Source: Linnemannia elongata (lineage: Eukaryota; Mortierellomycota; Mortierellomycetes; Mortierellales; Mortierellaceae). Taken from it: DNA of 64,000 nucleotides. Position 1 is the stretch's first letter, and each line of letters opens with the position of its first letter. The stretch covers positions 1,178,001-1,242,000 of the forward strand of contig JAXBDG010000010.1 in the NCBI GenBank assembly GCA_036320915.1. Direction: 5' to 3'. A model generated the notes under the pieces. The model was not told the DNA's origin. It worked only from the letters and a program-made list of their open reading frames with translations, and made no database searches. Position numbers and translations under genes: made by a program. Shown here piece by piece: positions 32,280 to 43,135 of this stretch.

Positions 32280-32736
32280 CTAAAAAATGCCGAGCGAGTG
32301 AAAAGCAAAAAAAGCAAAACAAGCCGATTTGTGATGGCTCAACTCAACCAATTCTTCAATACGCAGGGTCCCTCAAATTTCAACTCCAGGGTCCTAGCCC
32401 ACTTAACAGGGCGTCAGGGTCCATTACCGTGCAGTGAAAGCTCTGCCTTGGCCTGGCAGGCCAGAACATCGAGGGAAGAAAGAGAGTTCGTAAGTTAGCC
32501 GGGTAAGGAAACGATGGCGATTAAAGCTATAACAAAGCCCAAGACGTAAACAACAACAGCGAGACAAAGCAAAACACGCGCATCCTTTCGATTTCTCTTT
32601 GCATTTCACGCTTGGCGTTTGGCTTACAATGGTCAGTGAATAACAAGGGATCATTGAAAGGATAGAGTTGGGGGTTAAGTGCAAGAAGGAGTTCCTTTTT
32701 GTTTACAATGAATAATGCAATCGAATCTCCTGAAGG

Positions 32737-32743
32737 TATAAAA
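32737..32743 (+). promoter_or_regulatory. TATA box of the carboxypeptidase gene
   Basis: TATAAAA followed by GGG, 106 bp before the ATG at 32849, with a C/T-rich leader between them. Placement and sequence fit a strong core promoter. Confidence 0.65.
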
Positions 32744-32848
32744 GGGACGAACATTTTCTACAAAAAACCGTTCTTCAGCCCACTCTCGACCTTGCACATT
32801 CTCTCTTCTCTCTATCCTCCTCCTCCTCTTATAGTAGCTTCTTCCACC

Positions 32849-34786
32849 ATGCGTCTTTCCCTCACCCAGATCTCCCTCACGGCCGTCGTTGCTCTCTCGG
32901 TCCTGTTCTCATCTTCGACCATCACCGTCTCGGCCGCCCCTGCCATCCGCCCCGTCAAGTACGATGGCCACCGTGTCATCCGCATTAACATTCAGAACCA
33001 GGCCCAGCTCGACGCCCTGACCGCGCACGAGGAGTCCCTTCAGCTCGATTACTTCACCCACTACAAGGTCGTTGGTGGCAACGTCGATGTCCGCATTGCC
33101 CCTGAGCACTTTGCTGAGTTCCAGACCCTCAACCTTGACTACAACGTCCAGATCGACAACCTCCAGGCTACCATCGACCAAGAAACTCAAGAGAACGATG
33201 TCTACCAGGCAAAGTTCGAGAAGGCCCGCAAGTCCAACGCCCGCAACCCCGGTCAGGTCTTTATCGCCGCTGACTGGTTCGCCGGTTACCACACCTATGC
33301 TGAACATCAGACCTGGTTGTCGACCCAGATCTCGACCTACCCAACCATCGCCTCTTCCTTCAGCGCCGGAAAGTCCTACCAGGGCCGTTCTCAGGCCGGT
33401 ATCAAGATCGGAAGCGGACCTAACCACGTTGTCTTCCACGGAACCCAGCACGCACGCGAGTGGTAAGTACAATGACGAATGTAGTATTGTTCATGTATAT
33501 TTTTTTTAATTCCTTATCTCGTGGCACCTTTGCAAATTGACATGCAGACAGACTGAAAGTACATCGCGTAAATAAGCACATGTGCTAACTAGACCCCTTT
33601 TTCCAAATGTTATTTATCTCTCAACAAAACAGGATTACCACCATGGTCACTGAGTGGTTGGCTGACCAGCTCCTCAAGGGAACCGACACCCGTGTTGCTG
33701 GATACCTCAAGAAGTACACCTTCCACATCATCCCCATCATGAACCCCGATGGCTTTGTCATCACCCAGACTTCCAACCGTATGCACCGTAAGAACGCCCA
33801 GGTCAACGGCGGCTGCACCGGTACCGACAGTAAGTCCTTCCCCCCCCTTTTTTTTTTCTCTTCGCACTCGTGCTTGTCCATCAGTCGCGTTTCTATTACA
33901 TCGCGAATACTTACTTCGTTTCTCCTTTTTCTCCCTTTTCTATCCCCTCAGCCAACCGCAACTGGAGCAAGGGCTGGGGTTCCCCCGGTGCTTCGACCAA
34001 CCCCTGCGCTGACGACTACCGCGGCCCATCTGCCTTCTCTGCCCCCGAGGCTTTGAACATTGCCAACTACCTCAAGTCCCTCCCCAACGTCGCCCTTTAC
34101 AGTAAGTACCTGATTCCATTTCCGATGGACGCGCAAATGTGATCGATTACCAGCTGAAAACTGAAACGCGCTAACCCTATATTGCATTCATCACATCTTT
34201 ACTTTATTTCATTACAGTTGACATCCACTCTTACTCGCAGCTCATCATGGTAAGCACCAATCTTGTCGCAATGAATGAACATGCATCCCTTATTCTACCT
34301 TTTCTTTTTCGCTAATATATCTTCTCTCTTATTCTCTTTAAACAGACTCCTTGGGGTTACTCGGCCACTCCTCCACCAAACTACAACAGCTTCTTGAAGC
34401 CCTTGGTCGAGGGAGCTGCCGACGCCCTCGCTGCTGTCAACGGTGTCCAGTTCACCACCGGCGACATCTACAACACCATCTACCCCGCTTCCGGAAACAG
34501 TGCCGATTACGCTTACTCCATTAATGTGAAGGCACCTCTTGCCGTGGGTACGTTCTCTACTTTTCTCTCATTGTTGCTAACTTGATTGCAATCGTACCGT
34601 TGGCAAACGCTCCAAAAAAAAACGATTTTGCTAACTTTTTTTCCCTCTTAATTTTGTTTGTTCAACGTTACAGAGCTCCGCGATACCGGTCGCTACGGAT
34701 TCCAGTTGCCCGCTGCACAGATTGTCCCCAGTGGAAAGGAGTTCTGGGCTGCCTTTGCTTACATCCTCGACAACTTGGGAGTCTAA
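32849..34786 (+). CDS. Secreted M14A metallocarboxypeptidase
   Basis: Six exons: 32849-33462, 33633-33829, 33952-34101, 34218-34249, 34346-34547 and 34674-34786; 435 residues. A signal peptide (about 1-30) is followed by an activation propeptide and a peptidase M14 domain. Zinc ligands His and Glu are in GTQHAREW near residue 200, split by intron 1. The third zinc His is in IDIHSY. Substrate-binding Arg is in TNRNWSKGW. The catalytic Glu is in [14 protein letters not shown] near the C-terminus. The enzyme removes C-terminal residues from extracellular or vacuolar peptides; specificity (A or B type) cannot be judged confidently here. A TATA box lies 106 bp upstream of the start. All catalytic residues are intact. 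Confidence 0.93.
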
Positions 34787-35540
34787 AGTTCTCGCTGGCA
34801 TGAGATTTTATCTCCTTCGAACGCGTTTGAAACGCTTCACCTGTCAACACCAAAAAAAAAAAACCACTATCTAACGACAAAAAAATCCCCCCCCTCCCAC
34901 AGCAACAACAATGACAAAGCAGCAGCAGGTTCTGGCTGTATCTCTCTTTCTTACCTTCACTTTTTCTCACTCTGGCAGTGCTAACCACAGAAAAAGTGCA
35001 AAAATATCTGGGAATCCCTGGCGGATACCATCTTGTTTATCAATCTTGTTCATAACACCCTTCCCCCTTTTACCCCTCTTTTCTTCTGCAACAACTCGTT
35101 TTTTTCCTCCTAGTGAGGCAAACAGTAATAGTTTGCGAGAATAAAAAATTCTTCTTTCGAAAACTATGACACATTGATATCCTATGTCTCCATTTACTGT
35201 TGTTAATGTGGGTGAAGTGTGATTGTCGTTCAATGAGGAGATATGGCAGAAGTGAATGACCGCTTTAAAATAACGAAAGACAGAAAATCAAGTGTATCCC
35301 ACGGATTGATTGTGGAAATTGTGGAACTGATTAGTGCAAGATTTTTTGAAATTAAGAGTTTGGCTGAAGTAAGAGAATGGAGAAGCTGTAGGCTCGACAT
35401 CACCCCCTTCCCTGGAGAAGTTGGTATGACGCTTGCCTCAAGTCCTTCTCCTGGAGCAACTGATCGGCATGGGCAGAGGCACACTATTTTTTTTTTTTTT
35501 TTTTTTTTTTTTAAAGTAAAAAACAAGTTGGCCTTTTTAT
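34787..35540. other. Convergent 3' region with long T run
   Basis: 754 bp between the carboxypeptidase stop and the stop of a minus-strand F-box gene. No gene is supported. A 26-base T run lies at 35487-35512. Confidence 0.5.
35487..35512 (-). repeat. 26-base A run (sense) just after an F-box gene
   Basis: Read on the minus strand, the stop codon TGA at 35543-35541 is followed at once by an ATAAAA-type signal (TGAATAAAA overlapping the stop) and, about 28 bases on, by 26 uninterrupted A bases. This is the layout expected of a genomically encoded poly(A) tail of a retrocopied mRNA, although homopolymers of this length also occur elsewhere in the window. Confidence 0.6.
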
Positions 35541-37736
35541 TCAAAAGTCTACGTATGGTTTGCCATAGGAAGCAAGATGTGTAGGGTTACCATGAGGACC
35601 AATATAATAAATGGCATTATAGTAAAGCGACCGGTTACACTTGACCTCGACACCAGGGCGAATATCCTTGATCTCGTCCCATAGTGCTTGATCAAGCGCA
35701 TCCAAATCCTCCTGGCGCAGCTGGTGGTATCGATCGTATCGTCGCTTGTTTATCGGGACTTGGTACCTGTAAAACGCCAAGTACTGGAGCGACGGCCAAC
35801 AGTACGGGAGGTCCACCTTTTCTGTAGGTGCATGGTCGTTCTCGTCCTTACTTCCATTGGCCTGACTTGATCCGTGTACTAACTGGTAGCCGTGGCGGAA
35901 TTGTCGCCAGGCTTCCAGATCTTCGATACTGCCGACGCCGTCCATGTCCTCGACTGTCAGCTGTTGGTTGGGATCCTTGGCCTTGACATACAGTCGATGC
36001 ATCTCCTGAACCCTCGAAGGGTCAGCCTTGGCGAAGGTGGTAAGCGACCGTTGCACAAATTGGCCGAGTTGGCGACGATACTCCTTATGCGCTGCTTTTG
36101 GTTCTCGAAACCGCGGCAGATCCCAGGTCGGCGGTGGCGACTTTTTCATCCATACTAGATCGTGTTTGCTAAATCCAGAGTTGTTTCCTGAAGAGATGAT
36201 GCTGAGACGTTCAAGGTAATGCAGTCTGCTCAACAGGCATAATCCGCCCTCCATTCGCACACAGAGATGTTGTTGTTGGATGGAGAGATCCCGTAGGAGA
36301 GGGCATATCCTAGAAATGTATCCGAACAGTATCCTGGCATCTTCTTCGGCATCCTGTTTGTCCTCCCCAAAGGTATACAGCTGTAGAGTGACAAGGCGAC
36401 GACAGGCCCAAATCTGCTTACTTGTCCATCGTAGCATAGGAGGGTAGTAGGGCAATGACGGCAGTACCTGGTAGTTCCCTTCCGAGTCCACTTCACCCCG
36501 AAGGTCCAGAAACGCCGAATGGAAACGGACAAGGGGTACCTTGAGGTGGAGCAGCAAGGGCGAGCTGCACAAGAATCTATGCAAGATGTGGCTGAAATAG
36601 AGCGACACGTCGGCAGAATAAGGTGGTCGTGCGGTGGGGTGAATTTCCAGTGTCGTGACCATGTTGACGATCGGTTGAATCAGTGGTGCAATAGTGCGGT
36701 GGAGGTCGGTGCTGAAAAGGCTTAACGTGCGCACTGTAGATCCATCTCGTATCCCCGCATGATCTCCAAGGTTCATATTGTCCAGCTGTTTGACGACTTC
36801 TTCAGGTGAGGAGAGGTGAATAGGGTGAAAGGTTCCCGATGATTGTCCTTTGTTCCGAGTCAACGACGTGAATCCTGTCCAGTCGGTCTTCGCAAGGCGG
36901 TGCCATCGGATAGAGTAATGAAAGACCTGCAAGTCCGGACATGTTTCTCCTATCAATCGGACAATCCGAGCTCGCAGAGACAACACCCCGACATGCGCGT
37001 TATCCGGACCATAAATCCCAACCAGCCGCAAGACCTTCAGGCTAGGCGAACGAGCAATGACGGCTTCCATGACGGATTGCTGAATATACATATTGGCGAT
37101 CTCAAACTCTTGCAGTTTTATGACGCCGAGTTCCGCTGCTAGGTCGAGAGAGTGTGCTGGATTTGGAGGGGTGGTGCTGTGGCCGATGCTGGAGGGCTCT
37201 TCTGTCGACGAGATGTAAAAGTGTCGGAGCTGTGGGCAGTGGAGCAGCATGATCCCGAGAGGATGGGTATTGAGGTTGTTACCCTGGTGAGATGTCCATA
37301 GGGCTCTTGTTATCCGGATAGTGGTGATCAATGGGCCCAGCCGTGGGAGAAGGGAGGTATAGATCCATGGTTCACCTGCAGGGACATCATCCAGGTGAAG
37401 AGTCCGGATCCGTATGGTTGTTGTTGTCATAGTAGTGGAGAGATGTTTCATAAGCCCTTGTCCATGCTGTCCATCGGTATTGGATTGCTGAGATATCTTT
37501 AGGACAGACCTGTCGGGCAGGGTGTCGAGGAAGTGCTCTTGCAGGTCAGGTTGTTGGATGAGATGAGCAAGGGACCATTCGTTTAGTTTTGAGAGGGGTT
37601 CGAGGTAATGTTGAGCGAGGTGGTGCCATTGCCTGTTGACGAGGGAGATGTTGTGTCGGAGGGAGTAGGGGTCGAGGAATGCAAAGATAGTGTCGAGGAT
37701 GTGCGGGAGGTCCAAGGGCAACAATTGACTCTGCAT
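35541..37736 (-). CDS. F-box/LRR protein, subfamily A
   Basis: Intronless, 731 codons, minus strand. Met at 37736 lies eight residues before the F-box (about 8-48: LDLPHILDTIFAFL, NRQWHHL); the upstream open frame is a low-complexity leader. Leucine-rich repeats are followed by the subfamily A signature (ILFGYISRICPLL, GGLCLLSRL, LERLSII, DLVWMKK), then LTVEDMDGVGS, DLEAWR, CWPSLQYLAF and KDIRPGVEV. It is divergent from the subfamily C gene at 38600. The 26-base A run after the stop and the lack of introns are discussed under findings. Probable SCF substrate receptor; substrate unknown. Confidence 0.86.
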   Translation of the reverse strand: MQSQLLPLDLPHILDTIFAFLDPYSLRHNISLVNRQWHHLAQHYLEPLSKLNEWSLAHLIQQPDLQEHFLDTLPDRSVLKISQQSNTDGQHGQGLMKHLSTTMTTTTIRIRTLHLDDVPAGEPWIYTSLLPRLGPLITTIRITRALWTSHQGNNLNTHPLGIMLLHCPQLRHFYISSTEEPSSIGHSTTPPNPAHSLDLAAELGVIKLQEFEIANMYIQQSVMEAVIARSPSLKVLRLVGIYGPDNAHVGVLSLRARIVRLIGETCPDLQVFHYSIRWHRLAKTDWTGFTSLTRNKGQSSGTFHPIHLSSPEEVVKQLDNMNLGDHAGIRDGSTVRTLSLFSTDLHRTIAPLIQPIVNMVTTLEIHPTARPPYSADVSLYFSHILHRFLCSSPLLLHLKVPLVRFHSAFLDLRGEVDSEGNYQVLPSLPYYPPMLRWTSKQIWACRRLVTLQLYTFGEDKQDAEEDARILFGYISRICPLLRDLSIQQQHLCVRMEGGLCLLSRLHYLERLSIISSGNNSGFSKHDLVWMKKSPPPTWDLPRFREPKAAHKEYRRQLGQFVQRSLTTFAKADPSRVQEMHRLYVKAKDPNQQLTVEDMDGVGSIEDLEAWRQFRHGYQLVHGSSQANGSKDENDHAPTEKVDLPYCWPSLQYLAFYRYQVPINKRRYDRYHQLRQEDLDALDQALWDEIKDIRPGVEVKCNRSLYYNAIYYIGPHGNPTHLASYGKPYVDF

Positions 37737-38599
37737 CTTTAGTTGTTGCTTGTTGGTGGTGGTGGCGAGTGAGGACGAGGGGTGAAGGAGAGGAAAGAAA
37801 GGGAAGAAAGAAGGCAAAAGCAAGGAGGGGTGGGTCGACAAAAGAAAGAAGGCAAAAAAGAGGAGAGAGGTCTGGACTCTTTAGACCCAATTGACCACTG
37901 ATCATCATATCACTGAGTGAGACCGTGCCTGAGTCTCATCTTTATCTGTGTCCAGGGGTACTCCACAAAACATGTATAGATGGACACCTCTCGGTAAGAA
38001 GACAGATTGGCACGATATAGAAACGAGTGGAAAAGATCGTATGGGATGCCTGCATGCAACGCCTTTCCCTTCCCACCCTGCACCTCTTGCTTTCCTTTGC
38101 CTTCGACCGTCTTCTTTCCCGTCACCCCAACCTTGTCCCCCCCTCCTCCCTCTTCTTGTACACACTTGTCCCCATAGACAGACATCCAGCGAATGACAAT
38201 ACTGCCATGGAGTCGTGGGTGGTGGCGGTGACTTGCGTGTCTCATCCTCAAACGAATGGTCCATGCCATGCTTCCCATGGAAGAACAGAAAAAAAAAAGG
38301 TTAGATTCTTGTTCTTTCGAGTAACTAACAAGACGACACAGCCCAGAGAACACACAGCTTTGTGTACGTTGTTGTTGTCGTTGTTGTCTTCCTTCCTTCT
38401 TTCCCTTTCCCTTTCCATACCGTTGTGGTTGTGCTTCTGTCCCAAAGTAATCCTTAGGGAAATAATTTATCTTTTAACCCCTTCTGCTTAATTTCTTTTT
38501 CCTTTCTTCTCTCTCCTTCACTTCTCTTCTCTCCGTTCCCGTATCGCTTGTCAACAAACCGAGAACTCGACGCACCTCCCTCAACACATCAACAGGACG
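37737..38599. promoter_or_regulatory. Divergent promoter between two F-box genes
   Basis: 863 bp between start codons at 37736 (minus) and 38600 (plus). Pyrimidine-rich leaders precede both starts on their own sense strands (about 37760-37870 and 38380-38540). No convincing TATA box and no gene are seen between. Confidence 0.45.
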
Positions 38600-40480
38600 A
38601 TGATCGACCGAGTTGGCCTATACCCCGAGCTGGCAGAGTACATATCGCCTCACCTCACCCAGACTGACCTTCGCCAATGCGTCACGGTCTCCAAGGACTG
38701 GCATGCTGCCTTTATTCGTCATCTCTGGGAAACATTCTCGGACAATACATCAGGCGACTGGTTCAAACTTCTCGAACGAGCCGTCAAAGAAACATCAACG
38801 GACAACCAGGACATCGAGTGGTTCAAGGATGTCTACAGGCGACATGCAGGATATATCCGTCACCTCGAGGTCTGCCATCCGCTCATCCTCCACGTCTGCT
38901 TTGCCAACGCCTTTCAACTACCACCGATCCCCAGTGCTCCCTTCCTTCGCTCTGTTGACCCGGCACCTCCTTCGTTAATCACCAGGCTCAAGTCGCTTAC
39001 CATTAAACTCCACTCCTTCAACATGGACGAGTATCTAAGGAGCAGACCACTAGATCTCGGCTTCATCAACATTCAGGAACAACCAGTCTCTGCGGAGGCA
39101 ATACTGACAGAAGCATGTTGGCGACTGGCATTGTGCAACCCCCGACTCGAGGCTCTTGACTGCACCAAGTTCCGAAGTCTTCAATTACGCATCTCACAAC
39201 ATCCAACAGCACTACCATCAATCACCACTTTGACCATGGAACTACCTAACGGACGTGTCCCGCGGATACCCTCCAACGTCACCACACTAAACTCGTCCCT
39301 GTTGCGGAAAGAGTCGTTCGACCCAAAGGATCCACCCGGTGTGGTTAACCACACACTGGAAGCACTCTATGTCAAGGATGAAGTCCGTACCGTTGCCCAC
39401 ATCAAGTCGCTGCTAACCCAGCTACCTGTACTTCGGTACCTCCGGCTAAGACGCGTTCACCTCAAGGAAAACGACGAAACGCCATCAATACAGGAGGGAG
39501 ATACATGGACATCGGATCTGAGGGTACTGCTTTGTGGACTGTACGAGAGGAAAAGTCCCGAGCTAGTCAAGATCTTTCCTTGGATGCCTTGTCTGGTCGA
39601 GTTCCATCACAGCTACGTCTCTTCGCCCTTCACAGCTGCGCTAGCCAAGCATTGCCCTTTGCTGGAGGTCATTCGAGTGACGTATAAGGGATGCCGATAC
39701 ACACCGCGTAACATCTTCGACTCTGTCCACGACCGGGTCTCTATTCTCCTCACTTCATGCACACGGCTCCGGGTTCTGGATCTTCAGTATGAGACGATCG
39801 ACGCGCGTCGTATCGCAGACAAGCCGTGGGTCTGCCTTGATCTGGAGATGTTTCGATGTGGTTTCGTTGGACTTCCCTACATGCACAAACGCAACGAGCA
39901 AGAGGTCAGAAACATTCAAGAACGCGACGAGGAGGCCAGGAGAAAGGGATTGCCAGAACCGGAAAAGACGCCTGTGAAAGTTGGACTATTGGACGCAGCA
40001 GAGGAGGCAAAGTCCATGCGAAGGAGCGTACTGCAGCAGATCTCGGTGTTAACGTCATTGAAGCACTTGACTCTGAGCAGGGATCTCAAGATTGGACGCG
40101 GCCTCTTTTCCAGGCGTAAGACATCGCTCGCAGTTTACCGATCGGAGCGGGACGGACGAATGTACTTTCGGTACAACGACGTCTTGCCGGACACGCTTCA
40201 CCTTCGACTGGACACGGGACTGGAGCAATTGGCAAGTCTGAACAAATTGGAGCTGCTCGGGTTTGAGTCGATGGATCATAGGATGGGAGAAGCCGAGATT
40301 GAGTGGATTGCAAGGACGTTTCCTGGGTTGAAAGAGATACGTGGGCTGGCGGTCCATATGCAGGTTGGAGCAGAACGGGACCCGAAGATGGATGCCTTGC
40401 GGGAGCTGATGCAATCTCTCCGGCCAGACATTGTCCACGGTGCGAGTTTTACTGGCTACGAGCGACAGGTGCTTGGCTAA
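38600..40480 (+). CDS. F-box/LRR protein, subfamily C
   Basis: Intronless, 626 codons from the first ATG after the C/T leader. The F-box is short and divergent at about 6-46 (LYPELAEYISPHL, SKDWHAAFIRHLW). Subfamily C marks shared with the gene at 43437 are WFKDVYRRHAGYIRHL, VCHPL, DPPG near residue 250, MRRSVLQQIS and, at the end, LPDTLHLRLDTGLEQL, AEIEWIA and EIRGLAVHMQVG. The middle is an irregular leucine-rich repeat region. Probable SCF substrate receptor; substrate unknown. It lacks the low-complexity inserts of its relative and so is the cleaner copy. Confidence 0.85.
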   Translation: MIDRVGLYPELAEYISPHLTQTDLRQCVTVSKDWHAAFIRHLWETFSDNTSGDWFKLLERAVKETSTDNQDIEWFKDVYRRHAGYIRHLEVCHPLILHVCFANAFQLPPIPSAPFLRSVDPAPPSLITRLKSLTIKLHSFNMDEYLRSRPLDLGFINIQEQPVSAEAILTEACWRLALCNPRLEALDCTKFRSLQLRISQHPTALPSITTLTMELPNGRVPRIPSNVTTLNSSLLRKESFDPKDPPGVVNHTLEALYVKDEVRTVAHIKSLLTQLPVLRYLRLRRVHLKENDETPSIQEGDTWTSDLRVLLCGLYERKSPELVKIFPWMPCLVEFHHSYVSSPFTAALAKHCPLLEVIRVTYKGCRYTPRNIFDSVHDRVSILLTSCTRLRVLDLQYETIDARRIADKPWVCLDLEMFRCGFVGLPYMHKRNEQEVRNIQERDEEARRKGLPEPEKTPVKVGLLDAAEEAKSMRRSVLQQISVLTSLKHLTLSRDLKIGRGLFSRRKTSLAVYRSERDGRMYFRYNDVLPDTLHLRLDTGLEQLASLNKLELLGFESMDHRMGEAEIEWIARTFPGLKEIRGLAVHMQVGAERDPKMDALRELMQSLRPDIVHGASFTGYERQVLG

Positions 40481-40864
40481 AACAATAAAGCACTGGACAT
40501 CGATGGATAATGTCCCCCTTGGAAAGGACGAACTCCTCCTTGAACAGAAACTAAGAGAGTGAAATAGGCGTGTGACCAGATGGCACAGGCAAATCTAGGC
40601 ACATTTGTTATCAAAAGTGCAATGAGACGACTTTGTAACTATGTACTCCCCCTTCTTTTGAACTCCCTGAAGCAAGGTTCAGTAGCAACCCCCACACAAA
40701 CAAAACGAACCAAGGGGAGAGTGCCAAAACGGCCATTCTCGTTCAAACTCTGATGTCCTGTCCTCTCTCCCCTTTTCATTCTCTCTCACTTTCTGTTTCT
40801 TTCTACTTTTGTTTCTCTTTCCACATCGTCCTTTGTCAATCGACATCCACCCGCCCTTGCCCCG
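40481..40864. promoter_or_regulatory. Spacer and leader before subfamily A gene
   Basis: 384 bp between two plus-strand F-box genes. An AATAAA lies just after the stop of the upstream gene (about 40485), and a strongly C/T-rich leader covers about 40755-40850. Confidence 0.5.
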
Positions 40865-43099
40865 ATGACCCGCCTTGGCCAAGGTCATTCCTCCATCATC
40901 AGGACACGACTCTCGCCTCTGGAACTGCCACACATCATCGAGGCAATCTTCTCCTACCTCAGCCAGTTTGCCCTCCGCCACTGTGTCCGTCTCGTCTGCA
41001 AGCAGTGGCGGGCCTTTGCCGCACCCCTGATCGACCCCATCGATAATGGCGACGTCTGGTCCGATGATTTGAGCGAAAAGTCCCTCCAGGGCGTCATGGC
41101 CCGGTTGGAGTGCAAGACGATCCTTCGCGTCCAGCTTCGACTCGCCACCTCGGATGCATGGGTTGCCTCTAATTGGGCTATTTTACTTGATACCATCCAA
41201 ACGTTGCGGACAAAATCCTTGATGCGGATCCAAACCCTTCATCTGGCGGGCTCTCTCTTTCCGGAGTCTCGATTTTATCCGCTATTACCTCTGCTCAGCG
41301 ACACCTTGACAGAGATTCGGATGGAGCGCATCATTCACGTCAACACTCATATTGGCACCATCTTGGCTCTCTGCCCGCACTTACGGACTTTCCACATCAG
41401 TTGCAGCAACAGCACCTGCAAGATTGTCCACAACACCGCCCCGCCTTGGTCAGGAACACCCGAGAGCGTCACTGGATTGGGTCAATTGCGTCTGGAGGAT
41501 CTCAAAATCAAACGTATGCACATCGAACAGGTCGTACTGGAGACCATTATCACTCGATCGCCTCACTTGCGGACCATTCGACTCATCGAGCTGACGGGAG
41601 AGAATTCTCTCAGCGCGGAAGGTCTGCCAGATCGCGGGAGTCTCATTCAATTGGTCGCGGACTCTTGTCCAAGGCTAGAGATTTTCCACTTTTCTGCCAA
41701 CAAGGAATGTCTGAAAGAGAACGCGTGGATCGGAATAACTGTCAGAAGCAACAACAACAATCTCATTACAAGCAGATCATCTAGGTCAGGTACAGTTCTT
41801 GAATCTGTACGGCTACAGTACCAACCAACCGACGACCCTCACGGACTCTGGCAGGAACCCAACAGCAGCAACCACAACAACAATGGTCGGCCACGGTACG
41901 CGTTGAGCCTCTCTGCGCAGGACATCCATTTAGGAACCAGCGCATTGCTTCAACCAATTGTCAACAATCTGACCCGACTTGAGATCCTCTCAACTACCGA
42001 GCCACTATACCATCCGCCAGCAACCGCGCTCAGTCGTGTTCTGCACCAGTACCTCTGCAGCTCACCACTTCTTGTCCACCTTGTCGCGCCAGGAGTCTTT
42101 TATCGGTCAGAGTACATGGAACTGCGAGGAGAGATCGGCTCGGACGGCCTGTATCAACCCAAGCACTGGGATTCGACCACATCTCACCCGCCGGCTGGAG
42201 TGCGGAGGACCGAAAAGAGAGTCTGGGCGTGCAGGCGACTTCAGACGCTACACATCTTTTTCGGATCGACCCCACAGGAGGAAGCTAGCGCAGAGAATTC
42301 GAGGACGCTTTTTGGGTACATCACCCGGGTATGTCCTGATCTACAGGAACTGGTCATCCGGAAGACGGCTCTGCATGTGGAGCTCGAGGGAGGGATGTGT
42401 CTCTTGACGAGGCTGCATAAGTTGCAGAGATTGACGGTGGCGTCGTTGATGCATGCGACTCAGTTCGGAATCCAGGATATCGAATGGATGGCTAAAACGA
42501 ATGCAGTCGAGGCGACGCCCAAGGAATCGGCTCTGATGAGACGGAGCAGACGGCTCTCGCAGTTGTTGCGACAGATGATCCCGAAGCGGCTGGCACCTGG
42601 TCCAAAAATTGATGTTGCCGATATGCAACGTATGCACCAGCTCTACCTCAAGGGCAAGGACGTGTCTCGGGTGCTCACGGTTGCAGACATGGAGGGCGTA
42701 GGCTCAGATGCAGATTTGGATGCTTGGCGCTGTTGTGGCCAGCGGTATTCAACCTTTCATTCTCCCTCTTCTTCTTCCTCGCTGGTTTCGAGTGTATTAA
42801 AGGGGAAAGAATCGCCGGCGGCTACAGCAGTGGAGGTGAAAGTAGAAGCGGAGGAGGAACAGGGAGTAAAGGCCAAGGAGCATCAAGAGCAGTATCAGGA
42901 AGGAGAAGGGGTCTGTTGGCCGAGGCTCGAGTTCTTTGGGCTGACGTTTTTGAAGCATCGGATTAGGAGTCCGACTAGGTCACGGCATTCGTTGCCGGCG
43001 ACTGAGAAAGCGATCCTGACGATGATGATGCAGATTAGGCCTGAGGTGGAGATCCGGCTGGACCAAGGTCTCTTCAACGAACTCTTTTCTAAGTCCTAG
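40865..43099 (+). CDS. F-box/LRR protein, subfamily A
   Basis: Intronless, 744 codons. The ATG at 40865 follows the C/T leader. F-box at about 18-58 (LELPHIIEAIFSYL, VCKQWRAF). Leucine-rich repeats follow, then the subfamily A signature (LFGYITRVCPDL, GGMCLLTRL, KLQRLTV, DIEWMAKT). The end has LTVADMEGVGS, DLDAWR, CWPRLEFFGL and MQIRPEVEI. It is closest in length and motif order to the gene at 35541, from which it is separated by one subfamily C gene. A Glu/Val/Lys-rich insert lies near residue 660. Probable SCF substrate receptor; substrate unknown. Confidence 0.86.
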   Translation: MTRLGQGHSSIIRTRLSPLELPHIIEAIFSYLSQFALRHCVRLVCKQWRAFAAPLIDPIDNGDVWSDDLSEKSLQGVMARLECKTILRVQLRLATSDAWVASNWAILLDTIQTLRTKSLMRIQTLHLAGSLFPESRFYPLLPLLSDTLTEIRMERIIHVNTHIGTILALCPHLRTFHISCSNSTCKIVHNTAPPWSGTPESVTGLGQLRLEDLKIKRMHIEQVVLETIITRSPHLRTIRLIELTGENSLSAEGLPDRGSLIQLVADSCPRLEIFHFSANKECLKENAWIGITVRSNNNNLITSRSSRSGTVLESVRLQYQPTDDPHGLWQEPNSSNHNNNGRPRYALSLSAQDIHLGTSALLQPIVNNLTRLEILSTTEPLYHPPATALSRVLHQYLCSSPLLVHLVAPGVFYRSEYMELRGEIGSDGLYQPKHWDSTTSHPPAGVRRTEKRVWACRRLQTLHIFFGSTPQEEASAENSRTLFGYITRVCPDLQELVIRKTALHVELEGGMCLLTRLHKLQRLTVASLMHATQFGIQDIEWMAKTNAVEATPKESALMRRSRRLSQLLRQMIPKRLAPGPKIDVADMQRMHQLYLKGKDVSRVLTVADMEGVGSDADLDAWRCCGQRYSTFHSPSSSSSLVSSVLKGKESPAATAVEVKVEAEEEQGVKAKEHQEQYQEGEGVCWPRLEFFGLTFLKHRIRSPTRSRHSLPATEKAILTMMMQIRPEVEIRLDQGLFNELFSKS

Positions 43100-43132
43100 T
43101 TATTTTTTTTTCTTGCATAAAACACATGTATG

Positions 43133-43135
<3 letters not shown>

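Larger units (their letters stand above)
29692..32848. other. 3.1 kb gene-poor interval before the carboxypeptidase gene
   Basis: No gene is supported. It is rich in short C/T and T tracts (about 30720-30850, 31735-31800) and a 19-base A run (32261-32279). Open frames up to about 180 codons exist, but they are low-complexity. One short frame at about 32333-32495 has reasonable codon use and ends near a GTAAGT, but no partner exon was found. The last 110 bp are the carboxypeptidase promoter. Confidence 0.5.

Noticed and set aside
32333..32495. Short plus-strand frame ending near a GTAAGT
   Set aside because: Reasonable codon use, but no acceptor or continuing exon was found before the carboxypeptidase promoter.
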